A stretch of 63,721 nt of DNA from Calocera cornea HHB12733 (GCA_001632435.1 KV423979.1:101111-164831), one strand, 5' to 3'. Counted from the stretch's first letter, positions 44,201 to 55,616 are shown. Numbers and translations are program-made. The notes: generated by a model from the letters alone, not told the origin.

Positions 44201-44912
44201 CACGCATAGGGTCAGTACCCATTCCTTCAAGCAGGCACGAGGAGAGACGCACGATAGCGATAGGCGGGAAGTACCCGAGCCAGTAATAGGGGTCCGCAAA
44301 CCGCTTGATCTCCTCCCTCGGCACGCCAATGCTCTCCATGATCTGGAACTGGTACGTGAGTCCAGTAGCCTTCGCAGCGACCTTTCCCTTCTTGGCCTTG
44401 TCAACCGCTCCAGGCGGGTTGGCCCCCGTCGGCGCGACAGCCGCCTCCTCCTCCTCGGTATCAGGCTTGAACCCAGCAAAGTCCTCTCCGAACAGCTCCA
44501 TCTCCCTGATAAGCTTGTCTGCCGCAGCCTTGATCGGCATGCCCGTGCAGTGGAACCCCATGGGGAAGAGCACCCTCTTCCCGAGCATGCGCTGGAACCC
44601 GGCGTTGAACTCGATCTTGGAGATGGTGAACGCGTGGCCGAGGTGGTACGACCCGTTCATGTACGCGAACGGAAAGGTGCCCATCCATTTTGGCTCGACC
44701 GTTTCTTGCCCGGGGGCGGGCAGCGTCGCTTCGAAGAGCCGCTCGGACTCCCAGAGCGCCTGGTACTTCTTCTCGAGGGCGACGAGGTAGTCGCGCTTGC
44801 CCGTCTGCGCAGGAAGTACGAGGTTAGCGGTGGCTCTGGCGCCCCTGGAGAGAGGGGGGGAGGAGGAGAGGCGGACCTTGGCAAGCTCTATAGGCCCGTT
44901 CGCGCTCGCCAT
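41285..44912 (-). CDS. Cytosolic leucyl-tRNA synthetase
   Basis: Charges tRNA-Leu with leucine and, in fungi, can also signal leucine to TORC1. About 1,080 residues in eight or so exons. It starts [13 protein letters not shown], then [20 protein letters not shown]. The HIGH-type motif is in [36 protein letters not shown] follows, then the large editing domain ([46 protein letters not shown]). [20 protein letters not shown] is next, and the KMSKS loop is in [20 protein letters not shown]. The anticodon-binding and C-terminal regions include [17 protein letters not shown] and end SPSFSFYNI. This is the archaeal/eukaryotic cytosolic type, not the mitochondrial one. It is divergently transcribed from the uL29m gene. 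Confidence 0.95.
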
Positions 44913-45018
44913 CTTCGGTCTAGCAGCAGGTATATGCGCGTGTCTAGCTCTTGTTGCAGGTTGTATTCCTCGGAAAGCAGCAGTTGCAAAGCGTGTACAG
45001 CGAAGTGTCCCCCGCAGG

Positions 45019-45043
45019 TATGTCGTCGTCGTCGTCGTCGAGT
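45019..45043 (+). repeat. GTC/TCG trinucleotide microsatellite
   Basis: About seven TCG units in a row, in the shared promoter between leucyl-tRNA synthetase and uL29m. Confidence 0.75.
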
Positions 45044-45302
45044 CTGGCCTGGCAAGAGGCCGAGGGTGCGAACGGTGCTGCTTTTGGGTGCTCTGTGTCT
45101 GCGTTGCACGCGCTGTTGCGGTGAGGGCCTGACTCGGGGCCGCACTTTTTGGTTCGCAAAGAAGCGCATTATTTGCTCCCGTGGACCGTGAGATTATGTA
45201 AGCGTGCATTCTTGCAGGGCAAAGTCCCTGAAGGTCTCGTGCAAAGCTCCATCCGTCCTCTGTCAGTCTTTGTGGGAGCGAGCGCGGTACACGACTTGGA
45301 AG

Positions 45303-46329
45303 ATGGCCTTCCTACGGCGGCTGCCCACCCTTCTGCCCTACCTTCCCAGCACATCATCCCTCCTCCTCGCCCGACCCCTCCCCCCGACTCTCTCCCGCAG
45401 CCTTCCCCGCCTCCCCCTCCTCTCCCGAACCTACGCCGCCGTCCCCCACCCCTCGACCTACGCCTCCCCCGCACCTCCGCCCAAGCGCCCCCCTCCCAAC
45501 GCGGACGGCACCCTCCGCCCGCACCTCGGCGTCGAGACCCGGCCGGACCACGGCCTGTACGGCTTTTTCCATAGGGATAGCGAGGGCAAGGCGGTTACGC
45601 TCGAGATGCAGGATGTGAGGACGGACTTCTCGGGTGCGTCGCTTTCCCCCTGAACTTGCGCGCTTGCAGGGTGCTGCTGCTTCTGGTGCTGCTTGAGATG
45701 CGTCAATCAGCGCGCAGCAGCACCCGGCAGCAGCCCCACGTATCGTGTCCGACCGCCCAGTACTCACACCTCACTGAACAGGCCGAAGCTGGAACGCCCC
45801 CGAGCTGCGGCGCAAGTCCTTCCTGGACCTGCACACGCTCTGGTACGTCCTCATCCGCGAGCGGAACGTGCTCCACACGCAGCTCGAGGAGTGGAAGAAG
45901 GTCGGCGGCATGCCAGAGCATTTCTCCAACATCGAGAAGCTCAATAAGAGGGTGCGTCTTTCTCCCCGCTTTGGAGCGACAGCGACCTCCTGCTGCTGCG
46001 GCCACCTGCTTGCTGCTTGCTGCTGGGCTGAGGATCACCTCGCTTCCCGGTCGTGACGCGTTGAAGCGCATATATGCTGACCCACCCGCTTCCTTCCGTA
46101 GTGCCGCAAATCCCTCGCGCGGATAAAATACGTCCTGAACGAGCGCAGGCTCGCATTCAAGCACGCCCGCCTGATAGAGATGAGGGTCGCAAAGAACAAC
46201 GTGCGTAACCAGGCGCGCTTGGCGAGGAAGGCGAAGAGGTTGGAGGAGGAGGCTGCTACTGCTGCCGCGGGGGGTGCCGGGCGGGCTGGGGCTGGAGCGG
46301 GGGTGCAACAGCCGCAGGCTGCGGTGTAA
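45303..46329 (+). CDS. Mitochondrial large-subunit ribosomal protein uL29m (MRPL47/MRPL4 family)
   Basis: Component of the mitochondrial 54S subunit near the exit tunnel. The start [20 protein letters not shown] and following Arg/Ser/Leu-rich residues to about 43 form a presequence. The family core reads [20 protein letters not shown], then [20 protein letters not shown] and [39 protein letters not shown] follows in the last exon, and then a Lys/Arg/Ala-rich tail. Three exons. Typical fungal members are 200-300 residues; this one is about 240. Confidence 0.9.
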
Positions 46330-46416
46330 CCCTAGAGCAGGGTCACGGTACACATTAATACGATCCCATTATCTCTCTGCGTCGCTTCCTTCACTCGGTC
46401 GGGGTGTCTGCATGGT

Positions 46417-47614
46417 CTATATGCTCCCCTTCCTCCACGCCCTCCAGACCCTCCAGCTAGTCCTCCAATCGTCCGCCCTGGCCCCCCCTACCCGCGGGTC
46501 TCCCCCGGCCGCCTTGAGCCTCTCCACATAAACCAGAGCTGGCACCTGCACCGTCAATCAGCACCTTCCCGCACCCCGGAGACACAGAGAAAGATGCACG
46601 TACAGCGCTAAGGAAGACAGGCAATTTCTCCCTCCCGACCTTCCCTCCCGCTCCCGCCTCCAGCACCTCCCTAGCCCGCCCCACCTCCTCCCCCACAGCC
46701 TCCGCAACCTCCCCGACCCGTTCCCGCCAGCTCTCTTCCCCGCCCTGCCACCCCCGGCCGAGTGGCCCCTCCCCCCCTCCCGCAGCTCTCAACGCGCCCG
46801 CCAAGCCTACAGCCTGCCCAACGTGCGACGCCGCGTGCCCCAGCCTATCCTCCGCTTTCGCCCCCTCGGGTGTGCCAGCGCTCGGCAGCGGCGGTAGGAT
46901 CCCTAGACAGAGGTAGAGAAGAGAGGAGCGCGTAGACTGGGCAAAGGAGCGCAGTTCTTGCACCGTTGGAACGGGGGGAAGGGGCTGCGAGTAGGCCGTT
47001 ATGAGCCGGTTGAGGTGATACGGCTGGAGGGCATGAAGTTGGTGGGCGCGCGAGAGGGCGAGGCAGACAGGATGTTGTGGAGGGGTTCCCTAAGGTGCAT
47101 GTTAGACTGGGCGTTTAGGGAGTTGCAGACAGGTAAGGACGCACAGCGATGATGGACTTGACGGCGTCACGCCACCAGGTGTAGCGCATCTCGCCTAGAA
47201 TCTCTTTTGACACTTTGCGCCTCACTTGGGCGATCTCGGCCTGCGCAGACGACGGTCAGCGTTGCATCCAGTGTAATACCATGGCACCAGCACCACCCCG
47301 CGTGCTCGATAGGTCGCGGGCGACAAGGACATCGCCTTGGGGGCGGGAGGGAACAGACGACGCACATGGAACGCATGCAGCGCATAGAACGCCGGCCTCG
47401 CGACGCCCGGGTAGAAGTAGCTCGTCAGGAACGCAGGGTAGTCTGTCTGCTTCGTGAGCGACAGGCAGTACTCGTCGGCCTGCTTCAGGCTCGCGGCTGC
47501 CTCTGACGGCGGGGACGGAGCAGCGCGCCGCGAGGGTGTTGAAGATATCCGCCGTCGGGCGGGGAGGTGCCGGGCTGCATGCAGTGCGCAGCTCGGGCCT
47601 GCTTGTGGGCGCAT
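46417..47614 (-). CDS. NDUFAF6-like squalene/phytoene synthase-fold protein
   Basis: Members of this branch assist assembly of mitochondrial complex I and use the isoprenoid-synthase fold without the Asp-rich metal sites of true phytoene synthases. The start MRPQAGPSCALHAARHLPAR, with RRR and Ser residues, suits mitochondrial import. The core reads ADEYCLSLTKQTDYPAFLTS, then YFYPGVARPAFYALHAFHVR, and EILGEMRYTWWRDAVKSII after an intron. SFAQSTRSSLLYLCLGIL and LGHAASHVGQAVGLAGALRA follow, and a Gly/Glu-rich stretch leads to LPVFLSAVPALVYVERLKAA. The end reads WRTSWRVWRAWRKGSI, recovered by splicing the last intron. Its start lies 100 bp from copy 2 of the inverted-repeat element. Confidence 0.8.
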
Positions 47615-47713
47615 GAATGCGGGAGAGGCCCAGGTGCGCTCAGATGCTGGGCACAGAATCGTGCAGTCTAGTGGCGGTGCCACCCATCGGCCCTTACGCG
47701 AGGGACGCTTATG

Positions 47714-48137
47714 TCCGGTGGATGTACCCATATGGGATGGAGCAGCGCATCAAACATATGACGGCGACTTGGCGAAGTTGGTTCAGCGAACGGAAGCGTT
47801 GGTCTATGACCGGCTGCCTAGTACTTCCTGCCCTACTGGAGTCGCTGTTTCGAGTCTCGGGGTGGGAATAATATGGATTTTTCATTCTGGGTCCCCTGGA
47901 TGACTAGTGAAGGGGGACCCTAAACAAAGAACTGGGCGGCGGGCCGGGGAGAGGCGAGACACCTCCTTTTGTCGCCATTGCCCTTGTCAAGACTATGTAT
48001 GCTACCCTGCGTACTCTCTCTAAGTTCTTGAACACACACATCATAACAATATCTTGTCACAGAGGCGGTTGCAGCCAAAAACGGAAGCAATTATGTGCGC
48101 TGGCTGCGCAAACTCCCGAGACGGGCGAACCCTCCAT
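47714..48137 (+). repeat. Left arm of inverted-repeat element, copy 2
   Basis: Shares GATGGAGCAGCG inward (from 47736) with copy 1. In the segment at about 47990-48065 it differs markedly from copy 1 but agrees with its own right arm. Confidence 0.82.
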
Positions 48138-48793
48138 CCTCATCCGTTTTCTCACCGAGTAGTACACTATATTATACGAAGATCAGCGGAAGATGGACAG
48201 CAAGGTTGGACAAGTAGTCAAGCCGCGGTCTCGTCTTCTGCTTTGAGTTCGTTCCACGGCCGACATCTGTCACAACCACGCCTCACAAGCTGATACAGTA
48301 TAACTTATGTCAGATTGCAAAGCACACAAGCAGATGTCTTTCAACCGCCCACTGGATTGACACTCCATCTTGCCGCAATGAGCTGAAATGACAATGAAGC
48401 CTTGTGCCTAAACCGGTTTCGTGGTTTGGCCTCTTTTGACAACCTGGGTTCAAAACTTTCGTCGTTCGACCGTCCACATCAGACAGAGACTATCCGCGCC
48501 GCCCCCTCGGGAACAGCTGAATGCAGTACTGGTACGCGCAGCATGCTAGAGGGCTCTGAACAGCTTCTGAATCGCACAAGTGCGTGCCGATCGCGACTCG
48601 GTGAGTGCTGTGCATATATTGCCCTGGCGGACCTGTGACGGGATTCGACTGTCTTCCAGTTGACCAGTTCCAACACAGATCCAACGGCGCGTGCAGACAG
48701 GCAGTTACAGTAGCGAGGTGATTGACTGAACGAATTGTGCGGCATCTAGCCCGATGATTGGTGGGGCTTTCCGTAGCATGCAAGAAGCATGAT

Positions 48794-49217
48794 ATGGAGG
48801 GTTCGCCCGTCTCGGGAGTTTGTGCAGCTAGCGCACACAATTGCTTCCGTTTTTGGCTGCAACCGCCTCTGTGACAAGATGTTGTTATGATGTGTGTGTT
48901 CAAGAACTTAGAGAGAGTACGCAGGGTAGCATACATACCATTGACAAGCCCAATGGCGACAAAAGGAGGTGTCTCGCCTCTCCCCGGCCCGCCGCCCAGT
49001 TCTTTGTTTAGGGTCCCCCTTCACTAGTCATCCAGGGGACCCAGAATGAGAAATCCATATTATTCCCACCCCGAGACTCGAAACAGCGACTCCAGTAGGG
49101 CAGGAAGTACTAGGCAGCCGGTCATAGACCAACGCTTCCGTTCGCTGAACCAACTTCGCCAAGTCGCCGTCATATGTTTGATGCGCTGCTCCATCCCATA
49201 TGGGTACATCCACCGGA
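48794..49217 (-). repeat. Right arm of inverted-repeat element, copy 2
   Basis: Reverse complement of 47714-48137 apart from a few substitutions, for example near 48945 and 49045. Confidence 0.82.
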
Positions 49218-49325
49218 AAAACTATCGGACATGCGGCATCGGCCCCAGGGTCCCACCAGCGCTCGTATCGGGCGACCACACCATTGTACATCACAGAGCC
49301 TCCCGCCAATATCCCTCCTTGCAGG

Positions 49326-50688
49326 ATGTCCCTGCCCATCATCCCTCTATCCGCAATACTCCCATCCTCTCCAAACCCGCTACGACTCGCCACAGTTCCG
49401 CGGCTACACGCTGCCTGTGTCGAGTACGGTTTTTTCTACCTCGACCTTACCGGCTTCGCGACGCCCGAGGAGACGGAGGAGCTGCGCGCGCTCGCACAGG
49501 AGTTCTTCGACCTCCCCAAGGAGGAGAAGGAGAAGATCTGGCTCGGGAATGGGGACTGGGCGCGAGGTGCGTTTCCCTTTATTCTCCCCTTTTCGCGGTA
49601 CTGATCAGCCGAGCAGGCTACCAGAAACTCAACGAGAACGTGACGCGTGGCAAGCCCGACGCGCACGAAGCACTCGACTTCTACGCCCCATCACCCTTCC
49701 CGCCATCACCGCCTGGCACTCCAGGGGTGGAGGGAGGTGTACGCCCCCTGAGCGGGGACAATCAGTGGCCGCCTGATCCCAGGTACAAGGAGCGGTTCGA
49801 GCGATGGGTCGGTAAGATGAAGCAGCTCGGGCTGATCGTAATGGAAGCGTACGTCACTCCCATCCCCCTACCAGCATCCAGTCCGTCGCTGACATTGTAC
49901 TATCTCAGGATGGCCCTCGGACTCCAGCTCAACTGGTCGGAGTGGGCCGACCTCCGGCGGCAGGTCGAGAACTCCTTCTGGGTGATGCGTGTCATCGGCT
50001 ACCCTCCTCTGCCAGCGGGCCACGACGGCTTCTCCTGCGGGGCACACAAGGACTATGGGTGCCTCACCTTCCTTTGGGCGGACAAGACGGAGGGCGCGCT
50101 GCAGGTGTTCGTACCTGAAGCTGCGTCGGCGAGCTCCGCACCTGTCGCAGTTGGAACTGCCTCCACTGATGTGCAAGCGGGGAACATGGACCTCGGCCCG
50201 TCTGTGGAGAACGGTGTGAGGGGCACGTGGATCTCTGCTGACCCAGTCGAGGGGTGCGTGGTGTGCAATATCGGCGAGATGTGGGAGGTGTGGACGCGCG
50301 GGCTGTACAAGAGCACGCTCCATCGGGTGCTGCATCGGACTGACAACTACCGGCGCGTGCTCCTTCTTTATCCTTGCTGTTGGGCAGGAGCTGACTCGAG
50401 TGCAGGATATCGTACGTGGCCATCAGGTATACTAGGGGCTATATTACTAATGTACTGTGCAGAATCCCATTCTTCTATGAACCCGCGTTCGATGCGCTCG
50501 TTGCTCCCCTCCCGGGCGTCGACCGACTGCTCACGTCCATCCGCGGGAACCCAGACACGTCGAGCGAGGCATACGCGCGCGCGCTTCTGGCTGAGAAGAC
50601 CGTGTACGAGCCGGTGGTGTATGGCGAGTTCCTGATGCGCAAGGTTGGGGGGAACTTCGATAAGACTGGCGGAGAGGGGAGGTATTGA
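49326..50688 (+). CDS. 2-oxoglutarate/Fe(II)-dependent oxygenase (isopenicillin N synthase-like)
   Basis: Non-haem iron oxygenase of the DIOX_N/2OG-FeII family; the substrate is unknown. The start MSLPIIPLSAILPSSPNPLR leads into the N-terminal domain (CVEYGFFYLDLTGF, then LRALAQEFFDLPKEEKEKIW and GYQKLNENVTRGKPDAHEAL). The catalytic domain has FWVMRVIGYPPLPAG, then CGAHKDYGCLTFLWAD with the HxD pair, and NIGEMWEVWTRGLYKSTLHR with the distal His. The substrate-binding Arg-x-Ser follows across the next intron (DNYR joined to an S-I-P-F-F segment). Five or so exons. The frame is open upstream of 49326, back into the inverted-repeat element, but that part is unlikely to be coding. It converges on the transporter gene. 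Confidence 0.87.
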
Positions 50689-50826
50689 GGCTGTCGGGGC
50701 AGAGAGTTTGGATGATGTAAAGTGTAACTGGACGGGAGGTAATGAGAATAGAATAACGGTCTATCATGCCTCTTCTGGGGGCGCCAACAAGCGCATGGTA
50801 GTGTACTCGTCCGACAACGCGTGAGT

Positions 50827-52935
50827 CTACAGCTGATACTTCCACCGCAAGTCTCTGTCTCCGAGCTTGCGTCTTGCATCAACATCGTCGGCCCCATCCT
50901 CCTTCTCCACCCCCTTCTCGCTCCGGTCACTCAGTACCACCTCCCTCCTCTTATTCTCCTTATCAAGCCAGAACCACAGCCAGCCCGCAACCAGCGATCC
51001 AAACACCAGATATGCCATCGCAACGATATGCGGGGTCCTGTACAGGTTCGCCGCCAGGTCCGGCCTGTACACCAGCACGCCGACGATCGCGCCCAGGTCG
51101 CCGATCGAGATCTGCAAAGCGACGGCGACGGCGCGCTTCGTCTGGCTGCTCACGTTCTCCGCGGGCCACGAGAGGAGGAGCGCGTTGCCCGTGTAGACGC
51201 CGGCGGTAGAGAGGTGCACGCCGAGGTACTGCGGGCCGGCCGTGGAAGTACTGATGAGGAGTATGTATCCTGTCGTACGCCGTCAGCCGGACCCCCAAGT
51301 CCAATCATCCGGAAAAGCAGAGGAATGGCGCACCAATGAACGACACTCCGGCGGCACCGATGATGAATGGGGCGCGGATGGAGGCTTTGTAGGACGCGTA
51401 GCACGCGAGCCAGATGGACGCTGCGGCGAGCGCGTAGGGCGGGACCGTCATCAGCTGTGCTTGCCAGGAGGCGAAGCCGAGCTCGGCGATGATCGTCGGC
51501 TACAAGTCATCATCAGTCATCGCCGTGTTCCGCCTTTCGTGCGACATACCATGAACAGGCTGATAGAGTAGAGCACGAATCTGAACGAGCATATCAGTTG
51601 AATCAGCTCAGGGGTCAAAAGACACTTACGCAAACCCATGGAACAGCAGCGCGTACCCCCAGACCGCATGATCTCCCAGCGCCTGCCTCACCCCGTCCCA
51701 GTTGAACGGCTCCACATCCGCCGCGTCGCTGTCGTTGCTGAGCCTCCTGAGCAGGTAGGCCCGCTCGGGCTCCGTGAGCTGTAGGTACAGTTAGAACGTC
51801 GGCAAGTTGGGGTACGGTGTCGCTGGGACGGCGCTTACGAATGTTGCGGAGCGAGGCCAGGTGGGGACGAGAAAGTACTGTATTCACTCAGCACTCAGCG
51901 CCCTCCCCGCCCGGAAGGGGGGCACTCACAGCAGCCAGCGAGACGACGACGGTCAGACACCCCTCAAGGATGAAGATCCAGCTCCAGCCCCTGCGTCCTC
52001 CGACCCCGTCCATCAGGCCGATGGCGTAGGCGAGCGCGCCGCCAAACGCGCCCGCTACGGCCGCGCCGCCAAAGAAGATCGCTACGCGGTAGTGCCGCAC
52101 CCGTCGAGGGTAGTACATCGAGAAGAGGAAGATGGAGCCGGGAAAGAGACCTGCTTCGGTCATCCCTAGGACTGGCGGGAGGGTGAGGACGTCCCGGACC
52201 CCGCTGAGGTGCGGAACGGAGGACTCACAGAAGCGTACGGCGAAAAGGCCGGTTTGGTCCGATACCAGGCCCTGGGCGACGGAGGTGATGCCCCACACTG
52301 CCGTCACGAACCACAGTGTCAATCACCTATATAGAGTCTGGAAAGGGCAGCATGCATACGCAGAGTGAGCGTCGGGAGCCAAACGCGCGGGTTGAACCGC
52401 TTCAGGATCATGTTGCATGGGATCTCGAAGAGGACGTAGCCGACGAAGTAGATCGCGAGCGAGGTATTGTAGTTCGCCCCCGGGACGTTGAGGTCCTGTT
52501 CAGGTCCTGGTGTGAGTGGACGTCGGAGGGTACGGGTAGGCGCCTTACTGTCGTGAGCCCATCTAGCCTGCAACGGAACGTTAGGATGCGCGCTGGCACT
52601 AGGATGGGGAGGGCTCACTTTGCATTGCCGATGTTTGAGCTTTGCGCAGAGGAATCAGCGCACCCGACAATCGACGCAGTGCGAGAAGACGCACCGGTCC
52701 AGGAAACTCAGGAGATAGAGGACAGTCAACACCGGCAGCAAGCTTCACCAGCATCATCAGTGCATGTCAACCGAAGGGGAGCAGACAGGGTACTGCACTT
52801 GAGATCGATCTTCCTGATAAGCTTCGCCTCGTCCACCAGTTCTCCCAAGGCTTCTACAGGAGCAGCGTCGACAGTAGCGGGAGATTCCTTGAGAGATGCC
52901 TCGTGGGAAGGAGCCTCAGGCACAGACGCGGCCAT
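50827..52935 (-). CDS. MFS transporter, anion:cation symporter (allantoate permease-like) family
   Basis: Plasma-membrane carrier with about 12 membrane segments, of the fungal Dal5/Tna1 group that takes up organic anions such as allantoate, nicotinate or pantothenate. The start MAASVPEAPSHEASLKESPA leads to a Lys/Asp-rich cytosolic leader (LVDEAKLIRKIDLK). TM segments include SLAIYFVGYVLFEIPCNMIL, FVTAVWGITSVAQGLV, MTEAGLFPGSIFLFSMYYP and VAIFFGGAAVAGAFGGALAY. GRRGWSWIFILEGCLTVVVS is the typical sixth-segment motif. The second half continues with ALLFHGFA, FVLYSISLFMPTIIAELGFA and VGVLVYRPDLAANLY, followed by AYLVFGSLVAGWLWFWLDKE. The C-terminus is charged (RDLRWKYQL). Roughly nine exons. 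Specificity cannot be read from sequence. Confidence 0.85.
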
Positions 52936-53392
52936 GGTGATGGGTTACGAGACACAGGCGAGAGCGAGAAGGCAGCGCGGTCCGTTCGAGGGCTAAATAG
53001 CCCCAGAAAGAACGGTGCATTCTCCCGCTTTGCCTGCCCATCGGTGCCCAGCACATGGTCGTCCAGCGAGAATCGCACGAGTGCGGTGTATTTCTGAGAG
53101 ATGCAGGTGACCAAACGAGATAGCGCCAGTGTAGCGGCAATAGTCCGTCGCTCATCGAGGGTTTGCGCCATAAAGAAGCGTGAACGCGCAAAGGACCGGG
53201 CGCGAACATGCGCGAGGGTGGGCGACGGAACCCTGACGGGGAAGCTGCAACCCTAACCCTGCTTCTTAGCTTGCACGTGGCCGTGGGTGGCGCAGCCTGC
53301 GCTCATCGACGGCCTGTCTCTTGGCTGCGATTGCATTGTGCAACCCTCTCCTCCTCCTCCTTTGCTTGCCTTGAAGTGCTCGGACAGACAGG
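52936..53392. other. Intergenic region, divergent promoters
   Basis: Lies between the transporter (minus) and the V-ATPase gene (plus). Short open frames on the minus strand show no family pattern. A CCCTAACCCT stretch near 53252 is too short to call a telomere-like repeat. Confidence 0.5.
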
Positions 53393-54641
53393 ATGGAGGC
53401 TTTGTTCTTCAACGTATGTCGCATGGGTACCATTATCAGGACGAGTTGCTGACAGCAGAGCGCAGGTCGACAGCGGCTTCCTCGAGGCCATCGTGCGCGG
53501 ATACCGAGCCGGCCTGCTCACAACGGGGCAGTACCATAACCTGACGCAGTGCGACACGCTCGAGGACTTCCGCATGCAGCTCTCCCAGACCGACTACGGC
53601 AACTTCCTCGCTAACGAGCCCACGCCCATCACCACCAGCACGATCCACGCCAAGGCGACGCAGGTGCTTGTAGACCAGTTCAACTACTTGAGGAGCAATG
53701 CTGTCGAGCCGCTGAGCACCTTCTTGGAGTACATGACGTGAGTCGACCCGACGTTTGGTCGCGAGCTTGAGCTGTGGGCTGATGATGATGTGACGAAGAT
53801 ATGCGTACATGATCGACAATGTCATCCTCCTGATTACCGGCACATTACACGAGCGAGACACTCACGAGCTGCTCGAGCGCTGTCATCCTCTGGGAGTGTT
53901 CGATACCATGCCGGCGCTTTGTGTAGCAACGAACGTGGAGGAGCTGTACCACAGCGTGCTGGTGGAGACGCCATTAGGTGCGTCTGCCTATCAGGTCTAG
54001 GCATCAGGCAGCTGCTGATGTTCGTCCCAGCTCCGTACTTCCGCGACTGCCTCTCCGCCTCCGATCTCGACGATCTCAACATCGAGCTGATTCGCAATAC
54101 GCTGTACAAGGCGTACCTGGAAGACTTCCACAAGTTCTGCAGCACGCTGCCCGACCCGACGCCGGAGGTGATGCACCAGATCCTCGCGTTCGAGGCCGAC
54201 CGACGAACGCTCAACATCACCATCAACTCGTTCCACTCCTCTCTGACCAAGGACCAGCGCGCGCGGCTCTTCCCGAGCATCGGCCGGCTCTTCCCCGAGG
54301 GGAATAACGCGCTTGCGCGGGCGGACGACCTCGAGGGCGTCAAGAACGCGTGCGAGTACATCGCGCAGTACCGCGCGTTTTTCGACACGGCCGCGAGCCA
54401 GAGCAACGGCAACGCGCCCGGTATGGAGGATACCGACGCTGCGCTGACACGACTCGAAAACGCCTTCTTCGCTCACGAGGTCCACCTCAACAAGCTCTCC
54501 TTCCTCCAGCAGTTCCAGTACGGTGTCTTCTACTCGTTTGTCAAGCTCAAGGAGCAGGAGATCAGGAGCTTGACCTGGATTGCAGAGTGCATCGCGCAGG
54601 AGGCCAAGGACCGCGTGGGCGATTTCGTGTCGATCTGGTGA
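53393..54641 (+). CDS. VMA6: V-type ATPase subunit d (VMA6/ATP6V0D)
   Basis: Cytosolic subunit that couples the central stalk of the V1 motor to the c-ring of V0. The first exon encodes MEALFFN, then [19 protein letters not shown] and [40 protein letters not shown] follows, then [20 protein letters not shown] and [20 protein letters not shown]. The last exon has [37 protein letters not shown] and [20 protein letters not shown], and ends [20 protein letters not shown] then GDFVSIW. About 355 residues in four or five exons, matching the family length. All landmarks are highly conserved. Confidence 0.95.
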
Positions 54642-54764
54642 GCGGCGGTGGTGGTGGGGGACGAAGAAGTAGATTATGTGTAAAGATACATTGCGGAACT
54701 GCTAATACATACGCATACCACCCTCGCTCTCGCACGGCAGCGTATGCAGTGTCCTGGGCAGGCC

Positions 54765-55409
54765 TCACCGCACACTCTTCCCCCGCTCGAATAGCGTCAT
54801 GACCCTCCACACCTTGTCCCCGCCCTTCTCCCAGTTCTGCACGACGCTCGCCTCCCCAGCCTCAAATTCGACCATCACGCCCTCCTCGCTCCACTCGCAC
54901 CAGATGCCAATGTTCCCCGCCTTGGGTCCTCCCCCGCCCCCCTTCCGCGCTGGCTCGCCGAGCGCGAGCACGAACTCCTTCCCCGTCGTACTCCGGGTGA
55001 TGGGGAATGGCGGCCTCGGAGGCGACCCAGCGCGGGGGATGAAGGTGTACGGCAGCCCCGCGAAAGGCTCGAACGCGGGCAGCTTCCCCTTCCCCTTCGC
55101 CGTCGGCTCGGCAGAGGGGTTGTAAACATCCACGCTCTCGAGCCGCAGCTGCTCGCCGTCCAGCTCGCTTACTGCCTGAGCGGACTTGGGCGGCTCGTAC
55201 CCCTCGAACGGGGCGAAGAGACAGGAGAGGCCGAGCGAGGGGTAGTTCAGGTAGACGCTGTCGGGGTAGGGCTTGATCGACGGCTGTGGGGGCGTGAGGA
55301 GGGACGCGTGCGAGGAGAGGGCGGTCAGGTGGGAGGCGTAGGTCGGGGAGGAGAGCGTGCTGCCCAGCCAGGCGTGCAGGTCTATTGGAGATGAGGTGCT
55401 GTCTGTCAT
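54765..55409 (-). CDS. Hypothetical single-exon protein
   Basis: About 215 residues from the ATG giving MTDSTSSPIDLHAWLGSTLS; the frame begins ten codons earlier with another ATG. Segments include PYPDSVYLNYPSLGLSCLFA, EGYEPPKSAQAVSELDGEQL, LRLESVDVYNPS and GLPYTFIPRAGSPPRPPFPI. GKEFVLALGEPARKGGGGGP and NIGIWCEWSEEGVMVEFEAG end the protein. The pattern looks like a beta-rich globular domain conserved in fungi, but I do not recognise a family and assign no function. It converges on VMA6 and sits next to the left end of the transposon. Confidence 0.6.
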   Translation of the reverse strand: MTDSTSSPIDLHAWLGSTLSSPTYASHLTALSSHASLLTPPQPSIKPYPDSVYLNYPSLGLSCLFAPFEGYEPPKSAQAVSELDGEQLRLESVDVYNPSAEPTAKGKGKLPAFEPFAGLPYTFIPRAGSPPRPPFPITRSTTGKEFVLALGEPARKGGGGGPKAGNIGIWCEWSEEGVMVEFEAGEASVVQNWEKGGDKVWRVMTLFERGKSVR

Positions 55410-55488
55410 GGTGGCATGTTGAGAGATGAGGAGAGGCACGAATGAGCGGTCCCTTGCGTATGGCTGATAATCCGGGACAAAAGGGATA

Positions 55489-55511
55489 CTGTACCGGCCA
55501 GTGAAGATGAA
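55489..55511 (+). repeat. Left terminal inverted repeat of the pogo-type transposon
   Basis: Preceded by TA. Matches 58125-58147 in reverse complement without mismatch. Confidence 0.92.
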
Positions 55512-55616
55512 AAGGTAACGGGTAACGGTGGCTATTTTTCAAGGTGTCGAATGAAAGATGTAACGGTGTCTGGATGGCATTTTTCAAGGGTCTGTGTGAA
55601 ACTGAAACTGCGTGAT

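Larger units (their letters stand above)
47714..49217. mobile_element. Long-inverted-repeat element, copy 2
   Basis: Left arm 47714-48137 and right arm 48794-49217 are inverted repeats of 424 bp with a handful of differences, around a 656-bp loop that is nearly identical to the loop of copy 1. It fills the space between the NDUFAF6-like gene and the 2OG oxygenase. The right end lies about 110 bp before the oxygenase start. The outer 22 bp on each side (TCCGGTGGATGTACCCATAT and two more bases) are absent from copy 1. No open frame and no target-site duplication were found. The region 47615-49325 has no other gene. Confidence 0.83.

Noticed and set aside
45354..45767. Long minus-strand frames opposite the uL29m gene
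   Set aside because: They are GC-rich shadow frames of the real gene, rich in Gly and Arg, with no family signature.
49046..49325. Long open frames running from the inverted-repeat element into the oxygenase
   Set aside because: The upstream part is mirrored element sequence and MSLPII is a normal family start. A fusion protein is not supported.
52854..53209. Overlapping minus-strand open frames upstream of the MFS gene
   Set aside because: No conserved pattern; they overlap the transporter's start region and promoter.
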